DNA of 64,000 nucleotides, from assembly GCA_964545855.1 (NCBI GenBank), contig CAZJHD010000002.1, positions 124,001-188,000 on the forward strand. The letters run 5' to 3'. The translations under genes and the position numbers were made by a program. This DNA is from CAZJHD01 sp964545855. GTDB lineage: Bacteria > Planctomycetota > UBA1135 > JACQFD01. Numbering within the stretch: position 1 is the first letter of the stretch; every line of letters starts with the position of its first letter. Below the pieces are notes generated by a model. It searched no databases and was not told the origin of the DNA. It saw only the letters and a program-made list of their open reading frames with translations. This document shows, piece by piece, positions 1-8,669 of the stretch.

Positions 1-1657
1 CCCGCAGGATCCGCTCCGGCAGACGTGCCTCGAGGGCGCGCCGGAAGATCCACTTCCCCGATCCCTCCCGCAGCTTCGAGGACGTCGGGATCCGGCAGGT
101 CCACTGCACGAGCTCGTGGTCGAGGATCGGCACGCGCGCCTCGAGGGAGACGGCCATGCTGGCGCGGTCCACCTTCGTCAGGATGTCGTCCTGGAGGTAC
201 GTCCGGAGATCGGTGTAGAGCACGCGCCCCAGGGGATCGTCGATGTCGGCCGCGTCGTAGACCTCCTTCCACGCGTCGAAGGGATCGTAGCCCGCGCAGG
301 CACGCCGCATCTCCGGCGAGAGCATCGCGCGCGCCGTCTCCACCGGCGTGGCGGCGACGGATCGGAAGTAGGCGCGGGCCGGGTCGCGCGCGAGGTTCGC
401 GAAGAGCGTCCGCCCGCGCAGCCATTGCGGGACGCGCGGCCCGGAGGGCGCCACGGCCGCGAGCGCGCGCGCGACCGGCTCGAGGATCGGCGGCGGAACG
501 ACGCTCCGCACACGGTTCTCGAAGGCGTCGAATCGATAGCGCCGGTAGCCGGCGAAGCTCTCGTCGCCGCCATCGCCGGAGAGCGCGACGGTGACGCGCT
601 CGCGCGCCGCCTTCGAGACGATGTAGGTCGGCACCGCCGACGAGTCGGAGAAGGGCTCGTCGAAGTACTCCGGCAGGACGTCCAGCACGAGGCGCGGATC
701 GGCCGGCACGAGACGCTCGTCGTGGTCCGTCCGCAGATGCGCCGCGAGGAAGCGAGCCTGCTCGCGCTCGTCGTGCTCCCGGTCCTCGAAGCCGACGGAG
801 CAGGTCTTCACGGGGATCCGCGCCTGGCGCGCCATGGACTCGACCACGGCGCTGGAGTCGATCCCGCCCGAGAGGAACGCTCCGAGGGGCACGTCGGCGA
901 TCATGCGCAGCCTCACGGCCTCGTCGAACCGGTGGAGCAGCTCCTCGGCGATCGTGCCCGGAGGGTCCGTGAGGGGATCGGCGAAGGAGGGGCGCCAGTA
1001 CTCGCGCACCGACACCCTCCCGTCGTCCTCGGCGACGAGCATCGTGCCGGGGCGGAGCTTCTCGACGCCCTGCAGGATCGTCTTCGGCGCGGGCACGGCG
1101 CGCAGGACGAGGAAGTCGAGGAGCGCCGTCGGGTCGACGCGCCGCGGGCAGTCGGGCTCCGCGAGGAGCGTCTTCAGCTCCGAACCGAAGGACACGCCGC
1201 GGTCGGTTCGTCGGAAGTAGACCGGCTTGATGCCCAGGCGGTCGCGCACGAGGACGAGCCGGCGCCGGCGCGCATCGTGGAGCGCGATCGCGAACATCCC
1301 CCGCAGCCGGTGCACGAAGTCGAGCCCGTGCTCCTCGTAGAGGTGGACGATCGTCTCCGTGTCCGAGTGCGTGGCGAGGCGGTGACCGGCGGCCTCGAGT
1401 TCTCGGCGCAGCTCCCGGTAGTTGTAGATCTCCCCGTTCAGCATCACCGCGAGCGTGCCGTCCTCGTTGAAGAGCGGCTGGTGTCCGCCGGCGAGGTCGA
1501 TGATCGAGAGCCTTCGGAAGCCGAAGCAGACGCCCGGCGCCTCGAACAGACCCGCGTCGTCCGGACCTCGGTGCGCCACGGAATCGCGCATGCGCTCGAC
1601 GACGCGCGCGTCGATCGCACCCGATCGGAATCGAAACGCTCCGGTGAGGCCGCACAC
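1..1657 (-). CDS. asnB: Asparagine synthetase (glutamine-hydrolysing), 3' end beyond the left edge
   Basis: Class II glutamine amidotransferase fused to an asparagine synthase domain; it converts aspartate, ATP and glutamine to asparagine, or amidates a sugar or other glycan precursor in polysaccharide loci. The GTG start is chosen because it places the nucleophile at Cys2 (MCGLTGAF). RGPDD at about 30-34 and LNGEIYN with Asn74-Gly75 are the glutaminase substrate motifs, and SGGIDS at 263-268 is the pyrophosphate loop of the synthetase domain. About 552 residues are visible; the reading frame runs off the window, so the C-terminus is missing. It starts 10 bp after the polymerase/ligase gene and is the last visible gene of the export operon. 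Related genes occur in exosortase-A type polysaccharide loci (family knowledge), so a role in glycan modification rather than amino-acid supply is plausible but unproven. Confidence 0.93.
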   Translation of the reverse strand, partial: MCGLTGAFRFRSGAIDARVVERMRDSVAHRGPDDAGLFEAPGVCFGFRRLSIIDLAGGHQPLFNEDGTLAVMLNGEIYNYRELRRELEAAGHRLATHSDTETIVHLYEEHGLDFVHRLRGMFAIALHDARRRRLVLVRDRLGIKPVYFRRTDRGVSFGSELKTLLAEPDCPRRVDPTALLDFLVLRAVPAPKTILQGVEKLRPGTMLVAEDDGRVSVREYWRPSFADPLTDPPGTIAEELLHRFDEAVRLRMIADVPLGAFLSGGIDSSAVVESMARQARIPVKTCSVGFEDREHDEREQARFLAAHLRTDHDERLVPADPRLVLDVLPEYFDEPFSDSSAVPTYIVSKAARERVTVALSGDGGDESFAGYRRYRFDAFENRVRSVVPPPILEPVARALAAVAPSGPRVPQWLRGRTLFANLARDPARAYFRSVAATPVETARAMLSPEMRRACAGYDPFDAWKEVYDAADIDDPLGRVLYTDLRTYLQDDILTKVDRASMAVSLEARVPILDHELVQWTCRIPTSSKLREGSGKWIFRRALEARLPERILR

Positions 1658-1667
1658 GGCCAGGACC

Positions 1668-3209
1668 TCAGGATCGCGACCGGAAGCCGGTCCCGAAGCG
1701 TGGGGAGGCGTCCACGGCGCCGAATCCGGGCCGCTTCGGCTCCGGATCGGCCCCGTCCGCCAGCCGGGCGGCGCTCGCGCCCGGGCTGGGTCCTGGGCCG
1801 GCCGCGAGGCGGTGCGCCTTCGAGCCGCTGCCGAGCGACACGGGCTCCTCGCGGACGGGGATCGCGTGCGCCGAGAAGCCTTGGGCCGTCGCCACCTGCG
1901 CCATGGCGCGCGCACGGATCGGGTACTTCTCGTCCGAGAGCATCTCCTGCATCGCGATGGCGCCGAAGGCGATCACGATGGAGATCATGTGGTAGGCGAA
2001 GTCGAAATGCGCGCGGTTCAGGAACGTCGCCCCGACGAGGAAGCCGAACAGTGAGGCCTCGAACATCCGGGCGTAGTGCAGGATCCAGCCTGTTCCGAAC
2101 CTGCGGATCGCCAGCAGCCGAATGCGCCGCAGCGTCACGAAGCACGACGCGAAGATCGCGAGGAAGATGACGAGCGCCGGGATCCCCGACTCGGCGCCCA
2201 TCTGCAGGTAGGAGTTGTGCGCCACGAAGAATGCACGCTCTCCCTCTCCCTGCAGGCCCCTCAGCGGGTCCGGGTCGTACTCCGGGTAGGCCGCCTGGAA
2301 GTTGCGGAAGCCGACGCCGAAAACGGGGTTCGCCCCCATGATCCGGAGCGCCACGCCCCAGGTATGGAGGCGGGCCTGCGCCGACGAGTCCTGCTCGAAC
2401 TCCTGGATCGAGCTGATGCGTTCCTTCACGCCGGCCGGCGCGAAGAGCACCAGCAGCAGCGCCGCCAGGGCCGCCAGCGCGAAGCCGAGAACCCGGTTCC
2501 GCGAGCGCCAGGTCATGAGGCCGAGCGTCGCCGCCATCGCGAGGAATCCGCCGCGGCTGTGGGTGAGCAGGATCGTCAGGCACGAGAGCGCGACGGCTCC
2601 CAGCAGGCCACGCCGCACCCATTTCCCTTCTTCCGAGAGGCTCAGATAGAAGAGGAACGGGATGTTCATCGTGAGCGCGAGCGAGAAGTCGTTGTTGTCC
2701 TGGAGCATCCCGCCGGGCCCGCGGAGGATCTGCGACCCGCCGCCCGTGAGGATTCCCCAGACTCCCGACTTCACACCGAAGAACCCGAGCGACAGCGCGA
2801 TCGTCCAGACGAGGATCCGGAGCCTGTCCCGAGTCGTCACGATGGACGAGGTCAGGAACGTGATCGCGAGGATCTTCAAGAACTCCAGGTAGTAGTTGAT
2901 GACGTAGCTCGAGACCTCGAAGCGCGTCGCGAAGACCGAGATCGAGACCAGCACGCCGAGGGCGAGGAGCAGCGAGTTCCTCGGGTCGGGCTTCACGAGC
3001 TTCGTCTTCTCGAAGAGGAAGAAGCCCGCGAACATCGCGATCGCGACGTAGTAGGAGAACCGCAGGTCGCGCGCGAAGCCCCAGCAGAGGTCCTGGACGC
3101 GCATGTAGGCGAGCCAGGAGAAGACGATCAGCCCGACGAAGGGACGGCGGAACGCGTGGGGAAGGCTCCCCAGGACCACCATCGCCACCACGATGTCGCG
3201 CCAGGACAT
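1668..3209 (-). CDS. O-antigen ligase / Wzy-type polymerase, DUF5935 + Wzy_C type
   Basis: Polytopic inner-membrane protein of 513 residues with roughly ten hydrophobic helices. The N-terminal part (WLAYMRVQDLCWGFARDL, about 32-50) resembles the DUF5935 domain of the 'probable O-glycosylation ligase, exosortase A-associated' family. The middle contains the LTHSRGGF motif typical of Wzy_C/WaaL proteins, followed by a large periplasmic loop with conserved charged residues. Expected role: polymerising or transferring lipid-linked oligosaccharide at the periplasmic face. The C-terminal 60-70 residues are low-complexity, Pro/Gly/Ala-rich and probably cytoplasmic. It lies 49 bp after the chain-length gene and 10 bp before asnB, so it is very likely cotranscribed. 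Whether it is a polymerase or a protein-glycan ligase cannot be decided from sequence. Confidence 0.85.
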   Translation of the reverse strand: MSWRDIVVAMVVLGSLPHAFRRPFVGLIVFSWLAYMRVQDLCWGFARDLRFSYYVAIAMFAGFFLFEKTKLVKPDPRNSLLLALGVLVSISVFATRFEVSSYVINYYLEFLKILAITFLTSSIVTTRDRLRILVWTIALSLGFFGVKSGVWGILTGGGSQILRGPGGMLQDNNDFSLALTMNIPFLFYLSLSEEGKWVRRGLLGAVALSCLTILLTHSRGGFLAMAATLGLMTWRSRNRVLGFALAALAALLLVLFAPAGVKERISSIQEFEQDSSAQARLHTWGVALRIMGANPVFGVGFRNFQAAYPEYDPDPLRGLQGEGERAFFVAHNSYLQMGAESGIPALVIFLAIFASCFVTLRRIRLLAIRRFGTGWILHYARMFEASLFGFLVGATFLNRAHFDFAYHMISIVIAFGAIAMQEMLSDEKYPIRARAMAQVATAQGFSAHAIPVREEPVSLGSGSKAHRLAAGPGPSPGASAARLADGADPEPKRPGFGAVDASPRFGTGFRSRS

Positions 3210-3258
3210 GTCGGAGGGCTGAGGGGCGTGGCGGGCGGGCGCGCCCGCCGTCCAACTG

Positions 3259-4950
3259 CTACCGGAGGCTCTGCTTCACCGCGTCGAGCGTCGTGCGGAT
3301 CGGCTTCGGCAGCGCCTTCGGCTGCAGCAGGTAGAGAGAGCCGAGGCCGCCGACCAGGAGGATCACCGCGAGCGTGCTGGTGATCCCGACGAACTTCCGC
3401 ACCCGCTGCCGGCGCACCTCGCGCCGCGTGACGATGCGGTCGACGAATCCGAGGACCGGCACCGGAAGCGTTCCGACGGCGTCCTCGACGTTGCGGAAGG
3501 ACGGACGCAGGAACTCGCGCAGGAAGACCCACAGGAGCCCCGCGCCGGCGCCCGCCACGAGCGCGAGGGCGAGGAAGAGCGGGACGTTCGGCTCCTTCGA
3601 CTCCTCGGCGGGCACGGCCTCGTCGAAGACGCGGTAGGGATTGCTCTCCGCGCCGCTGATCTGCTGCAGGAGGTTGGTCTTCCGCTGCAGGAGCACCTGC
3701 GCGTCCTCGTACTCCTTCTCCGCCACCTTCTCGTCCGTGCGGAGCGCCGAGTAGCGCTGATAGACCTCGGCGCGCTTCCGATACTCGTCTCGGTGCTCGT
3801 CGAGCTGCTTGCGCGTCGTGTCGAGCTTGCTCTGGAGCACGTTGTACTCCGACTCGGCGCGGGCCGCTTCTTCCTTGAGGGCGAGCTTCTTCAGGCTCAG
3901 CACCTCGCGCGTCGCCGGCTTCGTGTCGAGATTGCCGTCCGGGAGCCGGACGAGGCTCGCCTCCAGGTCCTTGATCTCCTTCTCGCGCAGCTCGATCTGC
4001 TGGTGATCGATCTGGTACTTGGGATGGAAGGGCTTGATCCCCTTCAGACCCGACTTCAGGTCGAGGATCTCCTTCTTGAGGTTGGCGATCTGGGTGAAGG
4101 TCGCGACGTTCGGGTCGCCGGAGGGACCGCCCGGCCCGTCGAGCGGCTCCTCGACGACCCGCGGCTCCGCCGCCCATCGCTGGTTCGCGAGCTCGTACTT
4201 GTCCTTCGCGGCGGCCACTTCGCCCGTGAGCGTCTGCGCGTCCTGCTCGAGCTTGCGGTAGAGCTGGACCACCCAGTCCTCCTCCACCGTGACGCGCCCT
4301 CCGATCGGCTGCGTCGGCGAGAGGCCGTGCTGCTCCTGCCACGTGCGCACGAGCTGCCGGGCCGAGTTCAGCCGGCTGCTCGCGTTGTCGAGCTGCTCGC
4401 GCGCCTGCTTCTGCTCGCCGGCGATGAGCTCGCGGAACGCCTGCAGCGTCTCGCCGGTCCACACCTCGCGCAGCGAGTTCGCGAAGTCGGCCGCGCGCTG
4501 CGGGTCCTCGTCGCGGTACTTGATCGTGATGAAGTCGGAGCCCTGCTCCTTCGTCTTCTTGAACCGCTCCACCACGGTCCGCTCCCTCACGAGGTCGCGG
4601 TACTCCTGCGCCTTCTCCGGGTAGAGGCGCACGGCGAGGTAGTCCTGCCACTTGAGCCGCTCGGCGAGCGCCTTGTCGATCCGGGGAGTCGCGAGGATCT
4701 GCGCCGAGACCGTCTCGAGGTTGTTCTTGAGCGGGTTCTGGCTCGGGTTGCGCGCCTGGTAGTCCTCCTCGAGTCGGACCTCGCGGACCTCGACGCGCGT
4801 CCAGGACTCGTAGCGCTTCGGGACGAAGCCGAGCACCGTCGTCCCGATCGCGAGGCCGGCGAGCGCCGGGAGGATGACCGCCCAGCGCTTGCGCGACAGG
4901 AGCTTCGCGAACTCCTGGATCTGGTTGGTCGGAAGGTCGAGCTGGGCCAT
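3259..4950 (-). CDS. Polysaccharide chain-length determinant (Wzz/GumC family)
   Basis: 563-residue inner-membrane polysaccharide co-polymerase. A hydrophobic segment at about 29-47 (Wzz N-terminal TM), a long charged coiled-coil periplasmic region (about 60-430), a second TM at about 455-478, and a third hydrophobic segment near 520-543 close to the C-terminus. There is no Walker A/B or tyrosine-rich tail, so the autokinase half found in Wzc-type proteins is absent; a separate kinase would have to lie outside the window. It controls chain length and connects the polymerase to the outer-membrane exporter. The ATG start follows the exporter gene by 27 bp. Confidence 0.88.
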   Translation of the reverse strand: MAQLDLPTNQIQEFAKLLSRKRWAVILPALAGLAIGTTVLGFVPKRYESWTRVEVREVRLEEDYQARNPSQNPLKNNLETVSAQILATPRIDKALAERLKWQDYLAVRLYPEKAQEYRDLVRERTVVERFKKTKEQGSDFITIKYRDEDPQRAADFANSLREVWTGETLQAFRELIAGEQKQAREQLDNASSRLNSARQLVRTWQEQHGLSPTQPIGGRVTVEEDWVVQLYRKLEQDAQTLTGEVAAAKDKYELANQRWAAEPRVVEEPLDGPGGPSGDPNVATFTQIANLKKEILDLKSGLKGIKPFHPKYQIDHQQIELREKEIKDLEASLVRLPDGNLDTKPATREVLSLKKLALKEEAARAESEYNVLQSKLDTTRKQLDEHRDEYRKRAEVYQRYSALRTDEKVAEKEYEDAQVLLQRKTNLLQQISGAESNPYRVFDEAVPAEESKEPNVPLFLALALVAGAGAGLLWVFLREFLRPSFRNVEDAVGTLPVPVLGFVDRIVTRREVRRQRVRKFVGITSTLAVILLVGGLGSLYLLQPKALPKPIRTTLDAVKQSLR

Positions 4951-4977
4951 GGGTGCGCTTCGATCCGCGCGACCGCG

Positions 4978-5784
4978 TCAGAAGACGCCGCCGCCGCCTC
5001 CGCCGCTGCGATTCCGGTTCTGGACCGCGAAGAGGAAGATCAGGCTCTGGAGCGGCTGGACGACGACGGTGATGGGATAGATGAGCCGCTTGACGAAGTT
5101 GCCGATCGTTCCGATGAACGTCGGCGGGATGTAGACGATGTCGTTCTCCCGCACGAGGACGTTGTAGGTCGTGTCGCCGTAGTCGATGAAGTCGTGGAAG
5201 TTGATCGTGATGATCAGCGGATCGACGGGGTCGCCGCGGATGAGGAGGACGCGCGAGAGATTCGCGGTCTCCTCCTTCGGTCCCGCTTCGAGAACGGCCT
5301 CGATGATCGTCTTGTCGCCCTCGAAGGCGACGGCGCCCTGCTTGCCGACCTCGCCGACGACGAAGTACTTCTTCCCCGACGTGCCCGCGGCCGAGCGGAT
5401 CTCGACCTTGAAGTCGTTCCGCTCGTAGAGCGTCGCGTAGGTCTCCGTGAGGAAGGCCTCGAGGCGGCGGCGCGTCATCCCGAGGACGTTCACCTGGCCG
5501 ACGTCCGGCAGGGAGATCGTGCCGTCCACGTCCACCTCCTGGGGCGACACCTTGAGCTCCGGGTGGATCGTGTCGCTGATCGACACGCTGTCGCCGATGA
5601 CGAGGTAGTTCTCGGTGTTGGCGTCGCCGGAGGCGCGCGTGCCGAAGCCCGAGTCGTTCAGGTATTGGAAGACCCGCTTCTCCTCGGTGGCGCGGCAGCC
5701 GGCGGCGCCGAACGCTGCCGCCACGAGGCACAGAGCGAGCGCGGTCGGCCGGAGCCGGTCTCGGATTCGTTGGGACGGATTCAA
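4978..5784 (-). CDS. Polysaccharide export lipoprotein (Wza/OPX family)
   Basis: Outer-membrane polysaccharide exporter. The TTG start at 5784 is preferred because it gives a compact lipoprotein signal: basic n-region (RIRDRLRP), hydrophobic core (TALALCLVAAAF) and lipobox GAAGC, with Cys at about residue 30. No ATG or GTG nearby does as well. Residues about 60-150 match the Poly_export (PES) domain, beginning YLVIGDSVSIS, and about 155-230 match an SLBB repeat (FVVGEVGKQGAV). A C-terminal hydrophobic stretch (ITVVVQPLQSLIFLF) precedes a glycine-rich tail; in Wza the C-terminal helix crosses the outer membrane. About 268 residues. It is the first gene after a 274-bp gap, so a promoter may lie at 5785-6058. 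Confidence 0.87.
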   Translation of the reverse strand: MNPSQRIRDRLRPTALALCLVAAAFGAAGCRATEEKRVFQYLNDSGFGTRASGDANTENYLVIGDSVSISDTIHPELKVSPQEVDVDGTISLPDVGQVNVLGMTRRRLEAFLTETYATLYERNDFKVEIRSAAGTSGKKYFVVGEVGKQGAVAFEGDKTIIEAVLEAGPKEETANLSRVLLIRGDPVDPLIITINFHDFIDYGDTTYNVLVRENDIVYIPPTFIGTIGNFVKRLIYPITVVVQPLQSLIFLFAVQNRNRSGGGGGGVF

Positions 5785-6058
5785 GGGACGATGCTGGAGA
5801 GTGCGCGGAGCCGATCGCCGGACCACGCCGGAGACCCCCGGAAGACCGGAAGCCGGCGGGGACGAGGGTTCCCGGCACCCCATCGGCCATTCCGGAGGGG
5901 GGAATGAAACCGGCTGGAGGCTCCCGTTGCCAGAGGCTGGCCGCAAGAGACCCCCGGGACCGCCAGCGCGCGAGCCCGCCGGACCGCCGGCCCGAGGCCG
6001 ACGGCCCACGGCCCACGGCGAAATGCCCGACGCCCGCCCGGGATCCCGCCGAGCCGGC

Positions 6059-7069
6059 TCAGCCCCCGCCGTACTGGCGCTGATAGTACTCCCGGTAGGC
6101 GCCGCTCCGAACGCGCGTCCACCACTCGGCGTGCGCGCGGTACCAATCGACGGTCTTCGCGAGCGCACCCTCGAACCGGTGCGCCGGCTCCCAACCGAGG
6201 TCGCGGCGGATCTTGCTCGCGTCGATGGCGTAGCGCCGGTCGTGACCAGGACGGTCCTTCACGAAGGTGATCAGCGACTCGGGCTTCCCGAGCAGCGCCA
6301 GCACGCGCTTCACGAGGGTCAGGTTCTCGAGTTCGTTGTTCCCGCCGATGTTGTAGACCTCGCCCGGCACACCCGCCTCGAGGACGCGCAGCAGCGCCGA
6401 GCAATGGTCCTCCACGAAGAGCCAGTCGCGGACGTTCTTCCCGTCGCCGTAGACGGGGATCGGCTTGTCCTCGAAGGCGTTCGTCAGGAGGAGCGGGAGG
6501 AGCTTCTCGGGGAATTGGTAGGGCCCGTAGTTGTTCGAGCAGCGCGTGATGCAGACCGGGAGCCCGTGGGTGTGGAACGCCGCGCGCGCGAGGAGGTCGC
6601 TGCCGGCCTTGCTCGCGCTGTAGGGCGAGTTGGCGGCGAGCGGCGTCTCCTCCGTGAAGGCGCCCTGGGAGCCGAGGGAGCCGTAGACCTCGTCCGTCGA
6701 GACGTGGACGAACCGGCGCACGTTCTTCGCGCGGGCCGCGTCGAGAAGGCACTGGGTGCCGAGGACGTTCGTGCGGACGAACTCCGCGGCCGATTGGATC
6801 GACCGGTCGACGTGGCTCTCGGCCGCGAGGTGCAGGACGCCGTCCACCTCTCCGTCGAAGGCGCGCGCCACGTCGTCGGGTTGCGCGATGTCGCCCTTCA
6901 CGAACCGGTAGCGCGGCTCGGACTCCAGGCCGGCGAGGTTCTCGAGGTTCCCCGCATAGGTGAGGAGATCCAGGTTCACGATCCGGTGATCCGGGAGGCG
7001 CTCGAGCGCCATGCGGACGAGGTTGCTGCCGATGAACCCGGCGCCGCCGGTGATGACGAGGGACTTCAT
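6059..7069 (-). CDS. rmlB: dTDP-glucose 4,6-dehydratase
   Basis: Extended short-chain dehydrogenase that converts dTDP-glucose to dTDP-4-keto-6-deoxyglucose. 336 residues, the normal length. It has the NAD-binding GGAGFIGS at 8-15, the dehydratase signature Thr125-Asp126-Glu127 (STDEVYG) and the catalytic Tyr150-x3-Lys154 (YSASK). The Asp-Glu pair distinguishes it from epimerases. Its ATG overlaps the rmlD stop by 4 bp (ATGA), so it is translationally coupled. It is the last gene of the sugar-nucleotide block before the export genes. Confidence 0.96.
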   Translation of the reverse strand: MKSLVITGGAGFIGSNLVRMALERLPDHRIVNLDLLTYAGNLENLAGLESEPRYRFVKGDIAQPDDVARAFDGEVDGVLHLAAESHVDRSIQSAAEFVRTNVLGTQCLLDAARAKNVRRFVHVSTDEVYGSLGSQGAFTEETPLAANSPYSASKAGSDLLARAAFHTHGLPVCITRCSNNYGPYQFPEKLLPLLLTNAFEDKPIPVYGDGKNVRDWLFVEDHCSALLRVLEAGVPGEVYNIGGNNELENLTLVKRVLALLGKPESLITFVKDRPGHDRRYAIDASKIRRDLGWEPAHRFEGALAKTVDWYRAHAEWWTRVRSGAYREYYQRQYGGG

Positions 7070-7944
7070 GGACGGGCCGGGCGGGCGAGGTCGCCGCGCT
7101 CGAAGAATCGGGTGAGGGAGTCGCGCCACGCCGGGAGGCGGTCGCCGATCGTGCGCTCCAGATGATGGTGCGCGAGCACCGAGTAGGCGGGACGCGGAGC
7201 CGCGCCGGGCTTGGTGCGCTCCCATTCGGCCGTGGTGATGGGGTCGACGCGCGTCGAGAGGCCGGCCAAGCGCACGATCTCCCGCGCGAACGTGCACCAG
7301 GTGGTCTCGCCGTTCCCGCCGGCGTGGTAGAGACCCGCCGGCGCGTCCCGCAAGATCCTCCAGAGCTCCGGCGCGAGGTCGTGGGTGCAGGTGGGCGAGC
7401 CCCGCTGGTCGTCGACGACCGTCAAGCGGTCGCGCTCCGCGGCCACGCGCGCGATCGTGCCGACGAAGTGGGACCCGCGCGCGCCATAGACCCACTGCGT
7501 GCGCACGATCTGCCAGTCGCCCCCCAGGTCCTGCACGGCGCGCTCCCCCGCCCACTTGCTCTCGGCGTAGACACCGCGCGGGTTCGGAGCGTCCCATTCG
7601 GCGTAGGGCGCCGTCGCCGTGCCGTCGAAGACGAAGTCCGTGGACACGTGCAGGAGCCGGGCGCCCACTTCGCGGCACGCGATCGCCGCGTTGCGTGCTC
7701 CCGTCGCGTTCGCGCGGAAGGCCGCATCGCGCTCGCTCTCGGCCCGGTCGACGGCCGTGTAGGCCGCCGCGTTCAGGACGAAGCGGGGTCGCAGCCGCGC
7801 GAGGAGCGCCCGCAGGGAGCCGAGGTCCGTCACGTCGGCCTCGGCGCGCGTGGCGCCGTGGACGGCGAGGTTCGCCGGCGCGGCGAGGACGCACTCGCTG
7901 CCGAGCATGCCCCCTGCGCCGAGGACCAGCGCCGCCGCGCTCAC
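7066..7944 (-). CDS. rmlD: dTDP-4-dehydrorhamnose reductase
   Basis: RmlD-type SDR of 292 residues that reduces dTDP-4-keto-6-deoxyhexose with NAD(P)H. The GTG start at 7944 gives VSAAALVLGAGGMLG, an intact nucleotide-binding loop, and forms a GTGA 4-bp overlap with the rmlA stop. NAAAYTAVDRAE and STDFVFDG are typical RmlD motifs, and the catalytic Tyr/Lys are in YAESKWAGE. GSPTCTHDLA near residue 180 is the substrate-side motif of the family. The name assumes that a 3,5-epimerase is supplied from elsewhere, since no rmlC is seen nearby. Confidence 0.93.
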   Translation of the reverse strand: MSAAALVLGAGGMLGSECVLAAPANLAVHGATRAEADVTDLGSLRALLARLRPRFVLNAAAYTAVDRAESERDAAFRANATGARNAAIACREVGARLLHVSTDFVFDGTATAPYAEWDAPNPRGVYAESKWAGERAVQDLGGDWQIVRTQWVYGARGSHFVGTIARVAAERDRLTVVDDQRGSPTCTHDLAPELWRILRDAPAGLYHAGGNGETTWCTFAREIVRLAGLSTRVDPITTAEWERTKPGAAPRPAYSVLAHHHLERTIGDRLPAWRDSLTRFFERGDLARPARP

Positions 7945-8669
7945 TTCCGGTTCGCTCCTCCCTGGGCCACGAGCTGCGACGCGCGGAGCAGAGAGGGGAA
8001 CGTGCCGGCGTCGGTCCACCATCCCTCGAGGACCGACGCGCGGAGCGTGCCCTCGCGGATGTAGGCGTTGTTCACGTCCGTGATCTCGAGCTCACCCCGT
8101 CCCGACGGCTCGAGCGTCTCGATGATGTCGAAGACGTGCGGGTCGTAGAAGTAGACGCCGACGACGGCGAGGTTCGAGACGGGCTTCTTCGGCTTCTCCT
8201 CGATCCGCACCACCCTGTCGCCGGCGATCTCCGCGACGCCGAAGCGCTCCGGGTCCTGCACCTCCTTCAGGAGGATCCGGGCGCCCTTCTCCTGCTTGCG
8301 GAAGGTGTCCACGTGGGGCGCGATGGATCGCTCGCAGAGGTTGTCGCCGAGGATCACGCACAGGCTGTCGCCGGCGCACCAGTGCTTCGCGAGGGAGAGC
8401 GCCTCGGCGATGCCTCCCTCCCCCTTCTGGTAGGTGTAGTTGAGGTGCTTCAGCCCGAAGTCGGCGCCGTTGCCGAGGAGCTGCAGGAAGTCGCCCGCCT
8501 TGTTCCCGCCCGTGACGACGAGGATCTCCTCCACGCCCGAGGAGACGAGCGCCTCGATCGGGTAGTAGATCATCGGCTTGTCGTAGACCGGCAGCAGGTG
8601 CTTGTTGGTGACCTTCGTGAGCGGATGGAGCCGCGTGCCGAGACCACCGGCGAGGATGACGCCCTTCAT
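7941..8669 (-). CDS. rmlA: Glucose-1-phosphate thymidylyltransferase (short form)
   Basis: Nucleotidyltransferase of 242 residues that makes dTDP-glucose from dTTP and glucose-1-phosphate. The N-terminal MKGVILAGGLGTRLHPLT is the pyrophosphorylase signature; KHLLPVYDKPMIYYPIE, VILGDNLCE (metal site) and EEKPKKP (sugar site) follow. At about 240 residues it is the short RmlA type, lacking the extra C-terminal dimerisation segment of the ~290-residue enterobacterial enzyme. Substrate preference is inferred from the adjacent rmlB and rmlD. Its ATG overlaps the upstream epimerase stop (ATGA). Confidence 0.9.
   Translation of the reverse strand: MKGVILAGGLGTRLHPLTKVTNKHLLPVYDKPMIYYPIEALVSSGVEEILVVTGGNKAGDFLQLLGNGADFGLKHLNYTYQKGEGGIAEALSLAKHWCAGDSLCVILGDNLCERSIAPHVDTFRKQEKGARILLKEVQDPERFGVAEIAGDRVVRIEEKPKKPVSNLAVVGVYFYDPHVFDIIETLEPSGRGELEITDVNNAYIREGTLRASVLEGWWTDAGTFPSLLRASQLVAQGGANRK

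Noticed and set aside
116..2170. Long plus-strand frames over asnB and the ligase gene
   Set aside because: Low-complexity, no motifs; asnB on the minus strand has intact catalytic residues. Typical of very high-GC DNA.
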